A stretch of DNA of 64,000 bases from Rhizobium vallis (GTDB lineage: Bacteria; Pseudomonadota; Alphaproteobacteria; Rhizobiales; Rhizobiaceae). The stretch spans positions 372,001-436,000 of the forward strand of contig NZ_ML133687.1 in the NCBI RefSeq assembly GCF_003985155.1. Direction: 5' to 3'. This document shows positions 27,950 through 36,877 of the stretch, in pieces (within the stretch, counting starts at the first letter, position 1; every line of letters starts with the position of its first letter). A model generated the notes under the pieces. It worked only from the letters and a program-made list of their open reading frames with translations. It had not been told where the DNA came from and ran no database searches. Both the position numbers and the translations under genes were made by a program.

Positions 27950-28591
27950 ATGGGCGCGGAAAGCATGGATCGCATAGGCCTGCGCAGGAAGCCGAAGCAG
28001 GAGCGCAGCATCCAGAGGCTGGATCTCATTCTCGCCGCCGCTGCCAAGATTATCGCCAAAAAAGGCGTCAGCGCCATGCGGATGACGGAGCTTGCCGTCG
28101 CCGCCAAGGTACCGATCGGTTCGGTCTATCAGTATTTCCCCGAGAAGGCTGCGATCGTTAAAGCCCTGTTCGACCAGCACGCCTCGGCGATCCAGGCGAA
28201 GACCGCGGCGATGTTCACCGATGTGCGGTCGCTCGATCAGGCGCTCGACCTCGTCTGCGCCGTGATCGACTGGTATTATGAGTCCTACCGCAACGATCCC
28301 GTCTATCTCGGCGTCTGGATGGGCACGGAGATGGACCAGGACCTGCTGCAATTGAACATCGAACATAGCGGCCGCGTCGCCGGCATTTTCCACGATGCTG
28401 TTCGCGGCCTGGCGCCCGACCTTTGCGACGAAGAGATGTACGCGCGCACTTACCTGTTCAGCCACCTGGTCGGCGCCGTCATCCGGCTTGCCGCGGTGAG
28501 CGAAGAGGCCTTGGCGCGGCGCACACTCGACGAGTGGAAACGCGTCATCCGCGTCTCCCTTTTCGCCACGACCGCACAGAAAGCGGCTTAA
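27950..28591 (+). CDS. TetR family transcriptional regulator
   Basis: A 213-residue protein from the ATG at 27,950; ATGs further upstream give no family sequence. The N-terminal helix-turn-helix is clear: ILAAAAKIIAKKGVSAMRM, then VAAKVPIGSVYQYFPEKAAIV (about residues 25-70). The rest is a helical ligand-binding domain. It converges with a LysR gene six bases away; its target is unknown, and the start region upstream lacks an obvious palindromic operator. Confidence 0.9.
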   Translation: MGAESMDRIGLRRKPKQERSIQRLDLILAAAAKIIAKKGVSAMRMTELAVAAKVPIGSVYQYFPEKAAIVKALFDQHASAIQAKTAAMFTDVRSLDQALDLVCAVIDWYYESYRNDPVYLGVWMGTEMDQDLLQLNIEHSGRVAGIFHDAVRGLAPDLCDEEMYARTYLFSHLVGAVIRLAAVSEEALARRTLDEWKRVIRVSLFATTAQKAA

Positions 28592-28597
28592 GCGCTT

Positions 28598-29566
28598 CTA
28601 CCAGCTCGGCACCATATTGGCGGCCTTCAGCCGCGGATAAAGGCGCGCCTGGGCGGATTTGACGTCTGCCTCGAGATTGTCGTCGACGACGGCAGGTGTG
28701 ATGTTGTCGAGGCAGGCCGTGATATGCGCCGTAATCGCATTCATCAGCGAGAGCGAGACGCCCGGCCGCTTCATGATGCCGATCTGCACCGGCGGCAGCG
28801 CCGGAAAGCCGTCCGCCTGGCTCAGCACCTTCATGCCCGTCCGCAGCGCCGATTCCGGCATCACTGAAACTGCCATGCCGGCGAGCACGGCGGCGGCAAC
28901 GACGGTGCAGGACCAGCTGGTGAACAGGATCTGGTGTTCGCGTCCCACAGCATCGAGCGCTGAACAGGCGAGCTGGCGCCACTGGCAGTCGCGCCGCCCG
29001 ACGGCAAGCGGCACCGGCGCGTCGTCGCGGATCGGATGGTTGGCCGAGCCCACCCAGCAGAGCGGCTCGGTTCTCACCACATCGGACATGCGTTCACGCG
29101 GATTATGGGTGACGAGCGCAATGTCGAGCTCGCCCTTGTGCATGCGCTCGGCAAGATCCACCGAAGGCTCGCAGACGATGTAGAGCTCGACATTCGGATG
29201 CGTCTTGGCGAAGCGGCCGATGATCTCGGGCATGTAGCGGTCGGCATAATCGTCCGGTGTGCCGATCCGCAGCGTCCCCTCCAGCCTGTTGTCGTCGAAG
29301 GCCGCGATCGCCTCGTTGTTCAGGCGGATGATGCGCCGGGCGTAATTGAGCAGCTTTTCGCCCTCGACCGTCAGCCTGTTGCCGCGTCCGTCCTTGATGA
29401 AGAGCTGCTTGCCGATGCGCTCTTCGAGGCGGCGCATCTGCATGGAGACGGCCGATTGGGTCTTGTAGACCTTGTCGGCAGCCTTGGTGAAGCTGCCGGA
29501 ATCGACGATGGCGATGAACGTCTGCAACTGGTCGAGATCAAGAGGCGCGGCCATGATTTCACCCAT
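28598..29566 (-). CDS. LysR family transcriptional regulator
   Basis: A 322-residue LysR protein. The N-terminal winged helix has LDQLQTFIAIVDSGSFTKAA, KVYKTQSAVSMQMRRLE and LFIKDGRGNRLT, followed by an effector domain with GTLRIGTPDDYADRYMP. The preferred start is either the ATG at 29,566 or four codons later (MAAPLD). The gene upstream on the other strand is the DUF1127 gene, about 290 bases away, so it is not certainly its target. Confidence 0.93.
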   Translation of the reverse strand: MGEIMAAPLDLDQLQTFIAIVDSGSFTKAADKVYKTQSAVSMQMRRLEERIGKQLFIKDGRGNRLTVEGEKLLNYARRIIRLNNEAIAAFDDNRLEGTLRIGTPDDYADRYMPEIIGRFAKTHPNVELYIVCEPSVDLAERMHKGELDIALVTHNPRERMSDVVRTEPLCWVGSANHPIRDDAPVPLAVGRRDCQWRQLACSALDAVGREHQILFTSWSCTVVAAAVLAGMAVSVMPESALRTGMKVLSQADGFPALPPVQIGIMKRPGVSLSLMNAITAHITACLDNITPAVVDDNLEADVKSAQARLYPRLKAANMVPSW

Positions 29567-29857
29567 AAAGATAGCTGATGATAATCATTAGAAACATTCG
29601 TTGGACTGATCAATAGGTCTTTGGCATCTTCGGGATGCAAATCAAGCAAAGTGAAGGACAGACACCCTGCCTGTCCGAGCCGGATACAGCCTTGCTCCTT
29701 CCCGCACGACCTCGCGGGAGGGGTGAGCTGTTGCGCGCCCAACAGCGCCGAGCGTCTTTCCAGATGCGCAACGGGTGCTGTAACATATTGAATTGCTGGA
29801 TAATTCGTTAAATCGAGCCCGATTTAAGGAGTTATCCAGCAGAGAAAGGAGAGTGCG
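29567..29857 (+). promoter_or_regulatory. Intergenic region with nested 5'-UTR hairpin
   Basis: Between the divergent lysR and DUF1127 genes. Its right end can form TGCTGGATAA (29,794-29,803) paired with TTATCCAGCA (29,832-29,841), enclosing AAATCG-AGCC-CGATTT (29,810-29,825). The hairpin ends only 16 bases before the ATG, next to the AAGGAGAG ribosome site, and no T-run follows, so it is more likely a translation or stability element than a terminator. Confidence 0.5.
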
Positions 29858-30160
29858 ATGCACATGACAGACCGAACACTAGAACTCGACTGCGGTAAGG
29901 TTACGCCGACGTTTTCCCAGCGTCTCGTGGCAGGCCTCGCACCTCTGACCTCCGTCTTTCGCGCGTTCCGCAATCGCATGGAGATCAACAGGCTGCATGA
30001 TCTGAGCGACACTCAGCTGAGGGATATCGGCCTCACGAAAGCGGACCTCACCTCCGCGTTCCTGGCGTCGACCTTCTTCGAGGACCCGTCAGAACATCTG
30101 ACGCGCTCGGCGCGCAATCGTTGGCGCCTATCGTCGCTTCTGCGTTCCTACGAAGAGTAG
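29858..30160 (+). CDS. DUF1127 (YjiS-like) small protein
   Basis: A 100-residue protein with the C-terminal DUF1127 motif NRLHDLSDTQLRDIGLTKADL at about 46-65. These short Arg-rich alphaproteobacterial proteins are often stress-induced and some bind RNA or affect RNA turnover; the role here is not known. A long leader hairpin precedes it and a clear terminator follows, so it is a single-gene unit. The ribosome site AAAGGAGAG is strong. Confidence 0.88.
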   Translation: MHMTDRTLELDCGKVTPTFSQRLVAGLAPLTSVFRAFRNRMEINRLHDLSDTQLRDIGLTKADLTSAFLASTFFEDPSEHLTRSARNRWRLSSLLRSYEE

Positions 30161-30210
30161 GGACGCCCGAGTTTCCCCGCAGGGTGATAGCCAATAGCCC
30201 TGCCGCTTGA

Positions 30211-30252
30211 CCCGGTGATCGGCTTTCCCAAGCCATCTCCGGGTTTTTTTAT
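30211..30252 (+). terminator. Terminator of the DUF1127 gene
   Basis: CCCGG...GGCT-TTCCCA-AGCC...CCGGG followed by seven T. The T-run abuts the stop codon of the convergent gene at 30,249. Confidence 0.8.
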
Positions 30253-31115
30253 GCCTTTGTTTCAGGAGGCTTGGGCCGATAGGTTTCGAAGATCGTCTCC
30301 AGGCTCTTCTGGTAGCTCTTCTGCACTTCGAGCCCGCTGTCGAACATGGCGTTCAGCATATTGGCATAGCTGTCGGCATTGACTTTCGCCTCTTCCTTCG
30401 GCGCTTCCGGCGGCTTTGATGCCGGTTGCTGGGCCGCCGGCTGCTGGCCGAGTCCGGCCATCATCTCCTGGAAGGCCTTGGCGAAGGGATTGTCGAGGAA
30501 GGGGTTCGGCTGAGCCGCCGGTTGCGGCTTCGGCGTCGAAAACATCAGCTGCATCGCCTGCGTGAACGGATTGTCGAAGATGCTGGGCTCGGGTGCTGCC
30601 TTCGGCTTCGGCGCGAAGCCGGTACTCTCAAGCCATTTTTGGATGGTTTCGCCCATCGCCGTGTTGACGAAGGGATTGACCGGGGAAGCCATCTGGCCGG
30701 TCGTCTGCTTGAAGAGCCCGCCCATCAGCGTATCGGCCAGCACCGGCAGCATCTGCTTGTAGATATCCTGGCCGATGCCGGTCATCTGTGCGGCCTGTGC
30801 GGCGACCGCGCGCGAAACCTCCTTCGAGCCGAAAAGCTGGGCAAGGATATTGTTGCCGTCGGAAATCCCCTCCGGGGTGAAGGCCCGGCTCATATCCTCG
30901 AAATATCGCGCGTAGTTGCCGGAGGCGACGGCTTGCATCAGCCCGACAAAATCATAAGGATTGCTGGTGCTGCGTTTCAGGCCGGCGGAAAAAGCCGGCA
31001 TCAGCGCCGCCATCGCCTTCGTCGCCTGTTCCTGCGCCAGGTTGAACTGCCGGGCGACCGCTTCCATAGCCGCACCGTTCTGCGCCTGCATCATCATGTC
31101 GAAGAGTGGCAGCAT
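30249..31115 (-). CDS. DUF937-like protein
   Basis: A 288-residue protein. The N-terminal 130 residues (MEAVARQFNLAQEQATKAM, ALMPAFSAGLKR, GSKEVSRAVAAQAAQMTG) fit DUF937, a helical domain seen in YidB-like proteins. The C-terminal half contains repeated F-x-N-P-F segments (DNPFTQAMQ, DNPFAKAFQ, VNPFVN) and a Pro/Ala-rich linker. Its function is unknown; the NPF repeats may be peptide-binding sites. It is preceded by a repeat-like spacer. Confidence 0.7.
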   Translation of the reverse strand: MLPLFDMMMQAQNGAAMEAVARQFNLAQEQATKAMAALMPAFSAGLKRSTSNPYDFVGLMQAVASGNYARYFEDMSRAFTPEGISDGNNILAQLFGSKEVSRAVAAQAAQMTGIGQDIYKQMLPVLADTLMGGLFKQTTGQMASPVNPFVNTAMGETIQKWLESTGFAPKPKAAPEPSIFDNPFTQAMQLMFSTPKPQPAAQPNPFLDNPFAKAFQEMMAGLGQQPAAQQPASKPPEAPKEEAKVNADSYANMLNAMFDSGLEVQKSYQKSLETIFETYRPKPPETKA

Positions 31116-31194
31116 GGAAGTCCCTTTCCCCGAGTCGTGACGCGTGTAACGTCACTATATCCGGAAATGGTAATGCGCAAACGGCTTTTTGCCA

Positions 31195-31262
31195 GAAGAG
31201 CTTAAAGCGATTCCAGCCGAACCGCTCAGCGGTTTTGCCCCTGGCATTGTCCAGGAGGAACC
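31195..31262. repeat. Rhizobial intergenic repeat-like element
   Basis: Between gshA and the DUF937-like gene: GAGCTTAAAGCGATTCCAGC, then CCGCTCAGCGGTTTTGCC, then TGTCCAGGAGGAA. The order resembles the element after the metallo-hydrolase gene at 24,830. It looks like a decayed member of a family scattered between rhizobial genes. Confidence 0.45.
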
Positions 31263-31272
31263 CGGGGAGGGC

Positions 31273-32646
31273 TCAGTACTGATAATCCTCGAAGACCGGT
31301 TCGACGGAGCCGTTCCAGCGGCCGTGATAGAGCGACAGCAGATCCTCGGCGAGTGTTGCCTTCTTGGCCAGCACCTCTTCGAGCGGCGCCAGGAAGATGC
31401 TCTCGTCCTGACCTTCGCCATTGAGCTTGCCGCGCGCCTTGAGGCCGGCTCTGGAAATGCCGATCACCTCGCGCGCCATATCGAAGAGCGGGTGCCCGCG
31501 AAACTCAGCCCTCAAGCCTTCGGCGGGAACGGCGTTGCGCAGGGCGCTGATCTCGGCAAAGGTCCAATCCTTCGTCAATTCGTCGGCAGCCTCGAGTGCC
31601 GCATCGTCGTAGAGCAGGCCGACCCAGAAGGCCGGCAGGGCACAGATGCGCCGCCAAGGGCCGCCGTCGGCGCCGCGCATTTCGAGGAAACGCTTCAGCC
31701 GCACGTCGGGGAAGAGTGTGGACAGATGGTTCGTCCAATCGCCCATCGTCGGCGAGGGATCGGCGACCTCGCCCTTCAACGCGCCGTTCATGAACTGGCG
31801 GAAGGTGACATGCGTACAGTCATGGTAGTGGCCGTCGCGGACGATGAAATACATCGGCACGTCGAGCGCCCATTCGGCATAGTCGCGGAAGCCGAAATCG
31901 TCGCGGAAGGTGAAGTCGAGCAGGCCGGAGCGCTGGTTGTCGACATCGCGCCAGATATCGCCGCGCCAGGAGAGCAGCCCGTTCGGCTTGCCCTCGGTGA
32001 AGGGCGAGGATGCGAAGAGGGCGGTCGCCAGCGACTGCAGCTTCATCGAGACGCGCATTTTCTTGCGCATATCGGCTTCCGAGGAGAAGTCGAGATTCAC
32101 CTGGATCGTGCAGGTGCGGTACATCATGTCGAGACCCTTGGTGCCGACCTTCGGCATATAGCGGGTCATGATCTCATAGCGCGATTTCGGCATCTGCGGC
32201 GTTTCAGCGTAAGTCCATTTCGGACTGCCGCCGATGCCGAGGAAACGGATGCCCATCGGTTCGGCAATTTCGCGCAGTGTCGCCAGATGCTGGTTCGATT
32301 CCTTGCAGGTCTCGTGGATCGTCTCCAGCGGTGCGCCGGAGAGTTCGAACTGGCCGCCGGGCTCAATCGAGATCGCGCCCATGCCGTTCTGCTCGGCAAG
32401 CCCGATGATGTTGCCGCCGTCGGTGATCGGCTCCCAGCCGCATTTCTTCTGCAGGCCGGTCAGCAGAGCTGAAATGCTGGCATCGCCGAAATAGGGAACC
32501 GGGCTGTTGTCGGCGCGGAAGAAGGCGAATTTCTCGTGTTCGGTGCCGATCCGGAAGCGCTCCCGCGGCTTGTTGCCCGCGGCGATATAATCGGTCAGAT
32601 CCTGAACCGAAGAGAGCGGTGTCTGGTCGGTGGTGTCGCGGGCCAT
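31273..32646 (-). CDS. gshA: Glutamate--cysteine ligase
   Basis: A 457-residue protein from the ATG at 32,646; the longer frame to 32,712 is less likely. It contains RIGTEHEKFAFF, EPGGQFELSGAP, FLGIGGSPKW and MYRTCTIQVNLDFSSE, the motifs of the alphaproteobacterial/plant-type glutamate--cysteine ligase that makes gamma-glutamylcysteine from ATP, Glu and Cys, the first step to glutathione. It is 148 bases downstream of the rsmE stop on the same strand. Confidence 0.96.
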   Translation of the reverse strand: MARDTTDQTPLSSVQDLTDYIAAGNKPRERFRIGTEHEKFAFFRADNSPVPYFGDASISALLTGLQKKCGWEPITDGGNIIGLAEQNGMGAISIEPGGQFELSGAPLETIHETCKESNQHLATLREIAEPMGIRFLGIGGSPKWTYAETPQMPKSRYEIMTRYMPKVGTKGLDMMYRTCTIQVNLDFSSEADMRKKMRVSMKLQSLATALFASSPFTEGKPNGLLSWRGDIWRDVDNQRSGLLDFTFRDDFGFRDYAEWALDVPMYFIVRDGHYHDCTHVTFRQFMNGALKGEVADPSPTMGDWTNHLSTLFPDVRLKRFLEMRGADGGPWRRICALPAFWVGLLYDDAALEAADELTKDWTFAEISALRNAVPAEGLRAEFRGHPLFDMAREVIGISRAGLKARGKLNGEGQDESIFLAPLEEVLAKKATLAEDLLSLYHGRWNGSVEPVFEDYQY

Positions 32647-32793
32647 GCGGGATACCTGTATTCGAAAAGGCGCCCAGGGGGCCGGGCAATTGGAAGGGTG
32701 ATTAGGACCCAAGCCGCGTATCTTGCAAGTGAAATTGTTTCAACGACGCATCAAAAAAATAGCGGCCATTTCCGTGTCAACCCGTTTTCGACC

Positions 32794-33531
32794 TTAGTTC
32801 CAGTCGCCGATCGCCGCCTGAACCACCGCGAGTGCCGCAACGGCGGCCGTATCGGCCCTGAGGATGCGGGGCCCGAGCGGAATGGCGGTGACGAAATCGA
32901 GGCTTCGAAGCCGCGCACGCTCCTCTTCCGAAAAGCCGCCCTCCGGCCCGACGAGCAGGGCGAGATGTCTTTCCCTGATCGCCGACAGCACCGGAAGCGG
33001 GTTCTGCCCGGCATCGCCCTCGTCGCAATAGATGATGCGGCGCTCGCTCGGCCAGCGGTCGAGCAGGTCGAGAAGTCTCACCGGCTCGGCGACATCGGGA
33101 ATGCCGAGAATGCCGCATTGCTCCGCCGCTTCGACGACATTGGCGCGCAGTTTGTCGAGATTGGTGATCTTGCCCTGCACGTGCTGGGTCATGACCGGCT
33201 GCAGCAGACCGGCGCCCATCTCGACCGCTTTCTGCACGAGATAATCCAGGCGGCCAACCTTGAGCGGCGCAAAGAGATAATGCAGGTCCGAGGGGGCGGG
33301 CTGCGGCCGCGTCTCTTCCGTTGCGGTCAGCTGGATGCGTTTGCGTGTAGGGAAGGAGAGGGTTGCCTTCCACTCGCCGTCGCGGCCGTTGAAGAGCAGG
33401 ATCTCCGCGCCTTCCTCCAGCCTCAGCACATGGGCGAGATAGTTGAATTGGTCGGCATTCGCCTCGAGGACAGCGCCGCTGGAAAGCGGTGCGTCGACGA
33501 AAAGCCGTTGCATGCGGAAATTGGCGCGCAT
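32794..33531 (-). CDS. rsmE: 16S rRNA (uracil1498-N3)-methyltransferase
   Basis: A 245-residue protein from the ATG at 33,531 ([12 protein letters not shown]). The C-terminal SPOUT knot is shown by [15 protein letters not shown] near 190 and [16 protein letters not shown] near 220; the N-terminus has the PUA-like strand [16 protein letters not shown]. RsmE methylates N3 of U1498 in 16S rRNA. It lies 16 bases after the phosphate transporter stop. Confidence 0.95.
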   Translation of the reverse strand: MRANFRMQRLFVDAPLSSGAVLEANADQFNYLAHVLRLEEGAEILLFNGRDGEWKATLSFPTRKRIQLTATEETRPQPAPSDLHYLFAPLKVGRLDYLVQKAVEMGAGLLQPVMTQHVQGKITNLDKLRANVVEAAEQCGILGIPDVAEPVRLLDLLDRWPSERRIIYCDEGDAGQNPLPVLSAIRERHLALLVGPEGGFSEEERARLRSLDFVTAIPLGPRILRADTAAVAALAVVQAAIGDWN

Positions 33532-33547
33532 TTGGACATCCGAGGGC

Positions 33548-35044
33548 TCAGACAAAGAGCGCGAACATAACCCAATAAATCATCGCCGCAAGCACTCCTG
33601 AAACCGGCACGGTGACGATCCAGGCGGCGGCGATCGTCATGAAATGCGAGCGGCGTACGAGATAGCGCCGCCGCGTCTCGTGGATATTGGGCTCCGCCGG
33701 TTCGTCGATATCGTAGCTCTCGGCCTTTCGCCTGACATAGGCGATGCGGCGCTTGGAATGACGGGTGTACCATTCGCGGAAGAAGCCGACGCCGAAGACG
33801 GAGCCGACGGCGATATGGGTGGTGCTAACAGGCAGGCCGAGCCAGGAGGCGAGGATGACGGTGAAGGCGGTCGACAGAGCAACGCAATAGGCTCGCATCG
33901 GATTGAGTTTGGTGATCTCCTCGCCGACGAGGCGGATGAGACGCGGCCCGAAAAGCAGCAGGCCGACGGAGATGCCGAAGGCGCCGATCAGCATCACCCA
34001 GAGCGGTGGATGCCCGACAGCGTCGCCGCCGATGCCGACCGAATGGACGATCGCCGAAAGTGGCCCGACCGCATTCGAAACGTCGTTTGCGCCATGTGCG
34101 AAGGAAAGCAGTGCCGCAGAACCGATCAGCGGCAGACGGAACAGGACGCGCAGCGAGCTGTTGCGGTTTTCGAGATCCCGCGCTTGGGCAAGCACCAGCG
34201 GTCGGGCGGCAAGCCAGCTCACCAGCCCGATGCCGATCCCGATGAGGATGATCGTGAAAGAAGAGAACCGGCCGTGGGGGGAGAGTTGCAGCACCATGTA
34301 AGCCATGAAGCCGCCGGCCATCACCGCGACCAGCACCGGAACCCACTGTCGCGCCGCTTCGATCTTGTCGTCGCGGTAGACGATGAGGGTCTTGACGAAA
34401 TAGAGGAGGCCGGCCGCGATCAGCCCGCCGATCAGCGGCGACGTAATCCAGCTCGCGGTGATCTCCAGCATCACCCGCCAGTTCACCGGTTCCGGCCCGA
34501 CAGCGCCGATGCCAGCGCCGATCACCGCGCCGACGATCGCATGCGTGGTGGAAACCGGCGCGTTCATCCAGGTCGCGAGGTTGATCCAGAGGGCTGCCGC
34601 CATCAGTGCCGCCATCATGATCCAGCCGAGTGCGGCCTGCGGCACCTGGACGGTATCGACGATATCGGAGGAAATCGTCTTGACCACCTCGCCGCCGGCG
34701 ATCGTGGCGCCCAAAACCTCGAAAATCGCGGCAATGACGAGCGCCTGGCCCATCGTCATGGCGCGCGCGCCGACGGCAGCGCCGACATTGTTGGTGACGT
34801 CATTGGCACCGATGTTCATCGCCATGTAGCCGGCAAGAGCGGCTGCGGCCACGACGAGCATGGCTCCCGGCCGGTCGAACACATAGACGCCGGCAAAGAG
34901 CATGGCGAGACCGACGAAAATCAGCCCGAGACCGGGCGCCACCAGCAATCGCAAAACATGTTTCGTCACGTCCTCGGCACGAGTGAGCTTCTCGAGATCC
35001 TTGTCGAGCGTGCGTTTCGTGAGAACTGCGGGACGTGGCGGCAT
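33548..35044 (-). CDS. pit: Pit family inorganic phosphate transporter
   Basis: A 498-residue membrane protein with the two inverted Pit signatures, [18 protein letters not shown] near 96 and [17 protein letters not shown] near 318. It should carry metal-phosphate with H+ across the inner membrane, the low-affinity phosphate uptake route. The N-terminal 45 residues are a cytoplasmic extension. It is longer than the short rhizobial PitA (about 330 residues, from memory), so it may be a distinct paralogue. Its 3' end is very close to rsmE. Confidence 0.93.
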   Translation of the reverse strand: MPPRPAVLTKRTLDKDLEKLTRAEDVTKHVLRLLVAPGLGLIFVGLAMLFAGVYVFDRPGAMLVVAAAALAGYMAMNIGANDVTNNVGAAVGARAMTMGQALVIAAIFEVLGATIAGGEVVKTISSDIVDTVQVPQAALGWIMMAALMAAALWINLATWMNAPVSTTHAIVGAVIGAGIGAVGPEPVNWRVMLEITASWITSPLIGGLIAAGLLYFVKTLIVYRDDKIEAARQWVPVLVAVMAGGFMAYMVLQLSPHGRFSSFTIILIGIGIGLVSWLAARPLVLAQARDLENRNSSLRVLFRLPLIGSAALLSFAHGANDVSNAVGPLSAIVHSVGIGGDAVGHPPLWVMLIGAFGISVGLLLFGPRLIRLVGEEITKLNPMRAYCVALSTAFTVILASWLGLPVSTTHIAVGSVFGVGFFREWYTRHSKRRIAYVRRKAESYDIDEPAEPNIHETRRRYLVRRSHFMTIAAAWIVTVPVSGVLAAMIYWVMFALFV

Positions 35045-35107
35045 TCGTTATTCCAGCGAATGAATCTGCTTCTACGCTGCTTTTCTAGCAGTGCAAGATG
35101 GCAGGAT

Positions 35108-35656
35108 TCATTTCGCTGAAATTTGCTTTGCCGCCGGAGTTTGTTTCGCCGCCTTGGCCGAAACCCTGTCAGCCATCTTTCGCTTGAAGGCGAGAAGGAT
35201 GCCGCGAAGCTCCGGTTCGCGCACGCGCCCAGCCGCCTCGTCGAATGAAACCCATTCGATGATGCGCTCGCCTTTTTCCTTGAAGTTCTTCGCCATGTCG
35301 GTGACTTCGAGCGCATAGACCTGCACCTTGCAGATCACCTGCACCCCGTCGCGCAACAGTTTCGGATAGCTGTAGGCGCCGAGTGTTTCCGTCTCGACTA
35401 CGCCGCGGACACCGGCTTCCTCGAGAGCTTCCCGCATGGCAACGTCGTGGGCGCATTTCCCGTTCATCGGCCAGCCCTTGGGAATGACCCAGCGGCCAGT
35501 GTCGCGGCTCGTCAACAACAACACTTCGACTTCGCCGCTCTTCTTCTTCACCCGATAGCATAGCGCGCCGTATTGCTGTCGCGGCGGGCGCCGGAACATC
35601 AGTTGCACATCGGAAGCCAGTCGGGCGAAAAGAGTCAATTGGTGGGTCACCTTCAC
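35108..35656 (-). CDS. NUDIX hydrolase
   Basis: A 182-residue protein. The Nudix box is intact and reads GWPMNGKCAHDVAMREALEEAG, with the required Gly, Glu-Glu and following Gly, at about 60-82; the sequence ALCYRVKKKSGEVEVLLL precedes it as usual. It probably cleaves nucleoside diphosphate-linked compounds, perhaps inositol or dinucleotide polyphosphates. It is divergent from the LysR gene at 35,902 over 245 bases. Confidence 0.9.
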   Translation of the reverse strand: MKVTHQLTLFARLASDVQLMFRRPPRQQYGALCYRVKKKSGEVEVLLLTSRDTGRWVIPKGWPMNGKCAHDVAMREALEEAGVRGVVETETLGAYSYPKLLRDGVQVICKVQVYALEVTDMAKNFKEKGERIIEWVSFDEAAGRVREPELRGILLAFKRKMADRVSAKAAKQTPAAKQISAK

Positions 35657-35901
35657 AGTCGTCGTTAGGAATCACTCATATAAGTATATCATGGAAAACT
35701 TACGCAATCCAAAATAGCACGGCCATTCGAAACGCGATTTGATCGCCATTGATAGGGAAATCAAGCCGGGGCGGGCTTGGAAAATCCGTCATATCCTGTT
35801 TCGAATGCGTCACAGTGCACAGCTGTACAATATGGCGTGACCTTGCCTTTCGTTCAATGGCAAGATCAAGTGATCCACTGCGATTTTTGAATGTGGTACC
35901 C

Positions 35902-36780
35902 ATGCGCCTTCCCCCGCTCAATGCCATCCGCGCCTTCGAGGCCGTCTGCCGTCACGGCAGCATTTTGAAGGCTGCCGAAGAGCTGAATGTGGTGCGCGGC
36001 GCCGTGCGCCAGCAGATTGCCACGCTGGAGAATCACGTCGGCCGCAAGCTCTTTGCGCGTGACGGCCGCAAGCTGGTCCCGACCGTGCAGGCCAGCGCTT
36101 TCGCCGCCGCAGCGGGCGCGGCTTTCGACATCCTGCAGCGAGCCGCTTTGGAGCTCGAAAGCACGGTGCCCGGCCGCATCCGGCTCGGCGTGCCCTCTGC
36201 CTTCGCGGTCTGGTGGCTGATGCCGCGCGTCGCGGATATGCAGGCAAGCCTCGGCGATATGTCGGTCGATATCGTGCCGATGACCGTCGTCGAGCCGCTG
36301 CAAATGCACCCAGAATTGGATGCTGTGATCATGGGCGGCGAATATAGGCCAGCCGCCGGGATCACCGCCCTGCGTTTCATGGAAGACGAGTTCGGTCCCG
36401 TCGCGACGCCGGCGCTTGCCGCGACACTATCCGGGGGCCCGACGGGGATGGGCGCGCTGACGATGCTCGCCAGCCGCAGCGTTCCGAAGCTCTGGGACGA
36501 ATGGTTCGCCGAAAGCGGCACGCCGCCCGTCGTCTTTTCCCGCGTCCAGGAATTCGAGGATCTGCTGCTGGCGCTGGCTGCTGCCCGCTCGGGGCTTGGC
36601 ATTGCGCTTGCGCCACGTGCCTCGATCGAAGACGATCTCAAACGCGGAGATCTGGTTGCGCCCTACGGCTTCATCTCCCGCCCGTCAGGTTACAGCCTCT
36701 GCTGCCGCACGCCGGATGCGAAACGGCCGACCTTTGCGGCTCTGTCCGGCTGGTTGCTTAGCTGCGGGATGCCGGCCTGA
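35902..36780 (+). CDS. LysR family (GcvA-like) transcriptional regulator
   Basis: A 292-residue protein from the ATG at 35,902. MRLPPLNAIRAFEAVCRHGS and EELNVVRGAVRQQIATLENH form the winged helix, in the form common to GcvA/AmpR-like LysR proteins. The effector domain ends LSGWLLSCGMPA. It lies 97 bases upstream of the adenosylhomocysteinase-like gene in the same orientation and may be linked to it, but the link is not shown. Confidence 0.9.
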   Translation: MRLPPLNAIRAFEAVCRHGSILKAAEELNVVRGAVRQQIATLENHVGRKLFARDGRKLVPTVQASAFAAAAGAAFDILQRAALELESTVPGRIRLGVPSAFAVWWLMPRVADMQASLGDMSVDIVPMTVVEPLQMHPELDAVIMGGEYRPAAGITALRFMEDEFGPVATPALAATLSGGPTGMGALTMLASRSVPKLWDEWFAESGTPPVVFSRVQEFEDLLLALAAARSGLGIALAPRASIEDDLKRGDLVAPYGFISRPSGYSLCCRTPDAKRPTFAALSGWLLSCGMPA

Positions 36781-36877
36781 AAGGGCAGTTTTTCTGCTCT
36801 TTCGCCAGAATTACTTCCATATTCGCAGCGCTGTTGCTCCGCTAAAAACAGAACGATACGCAAATAGGGAAGAGTTG

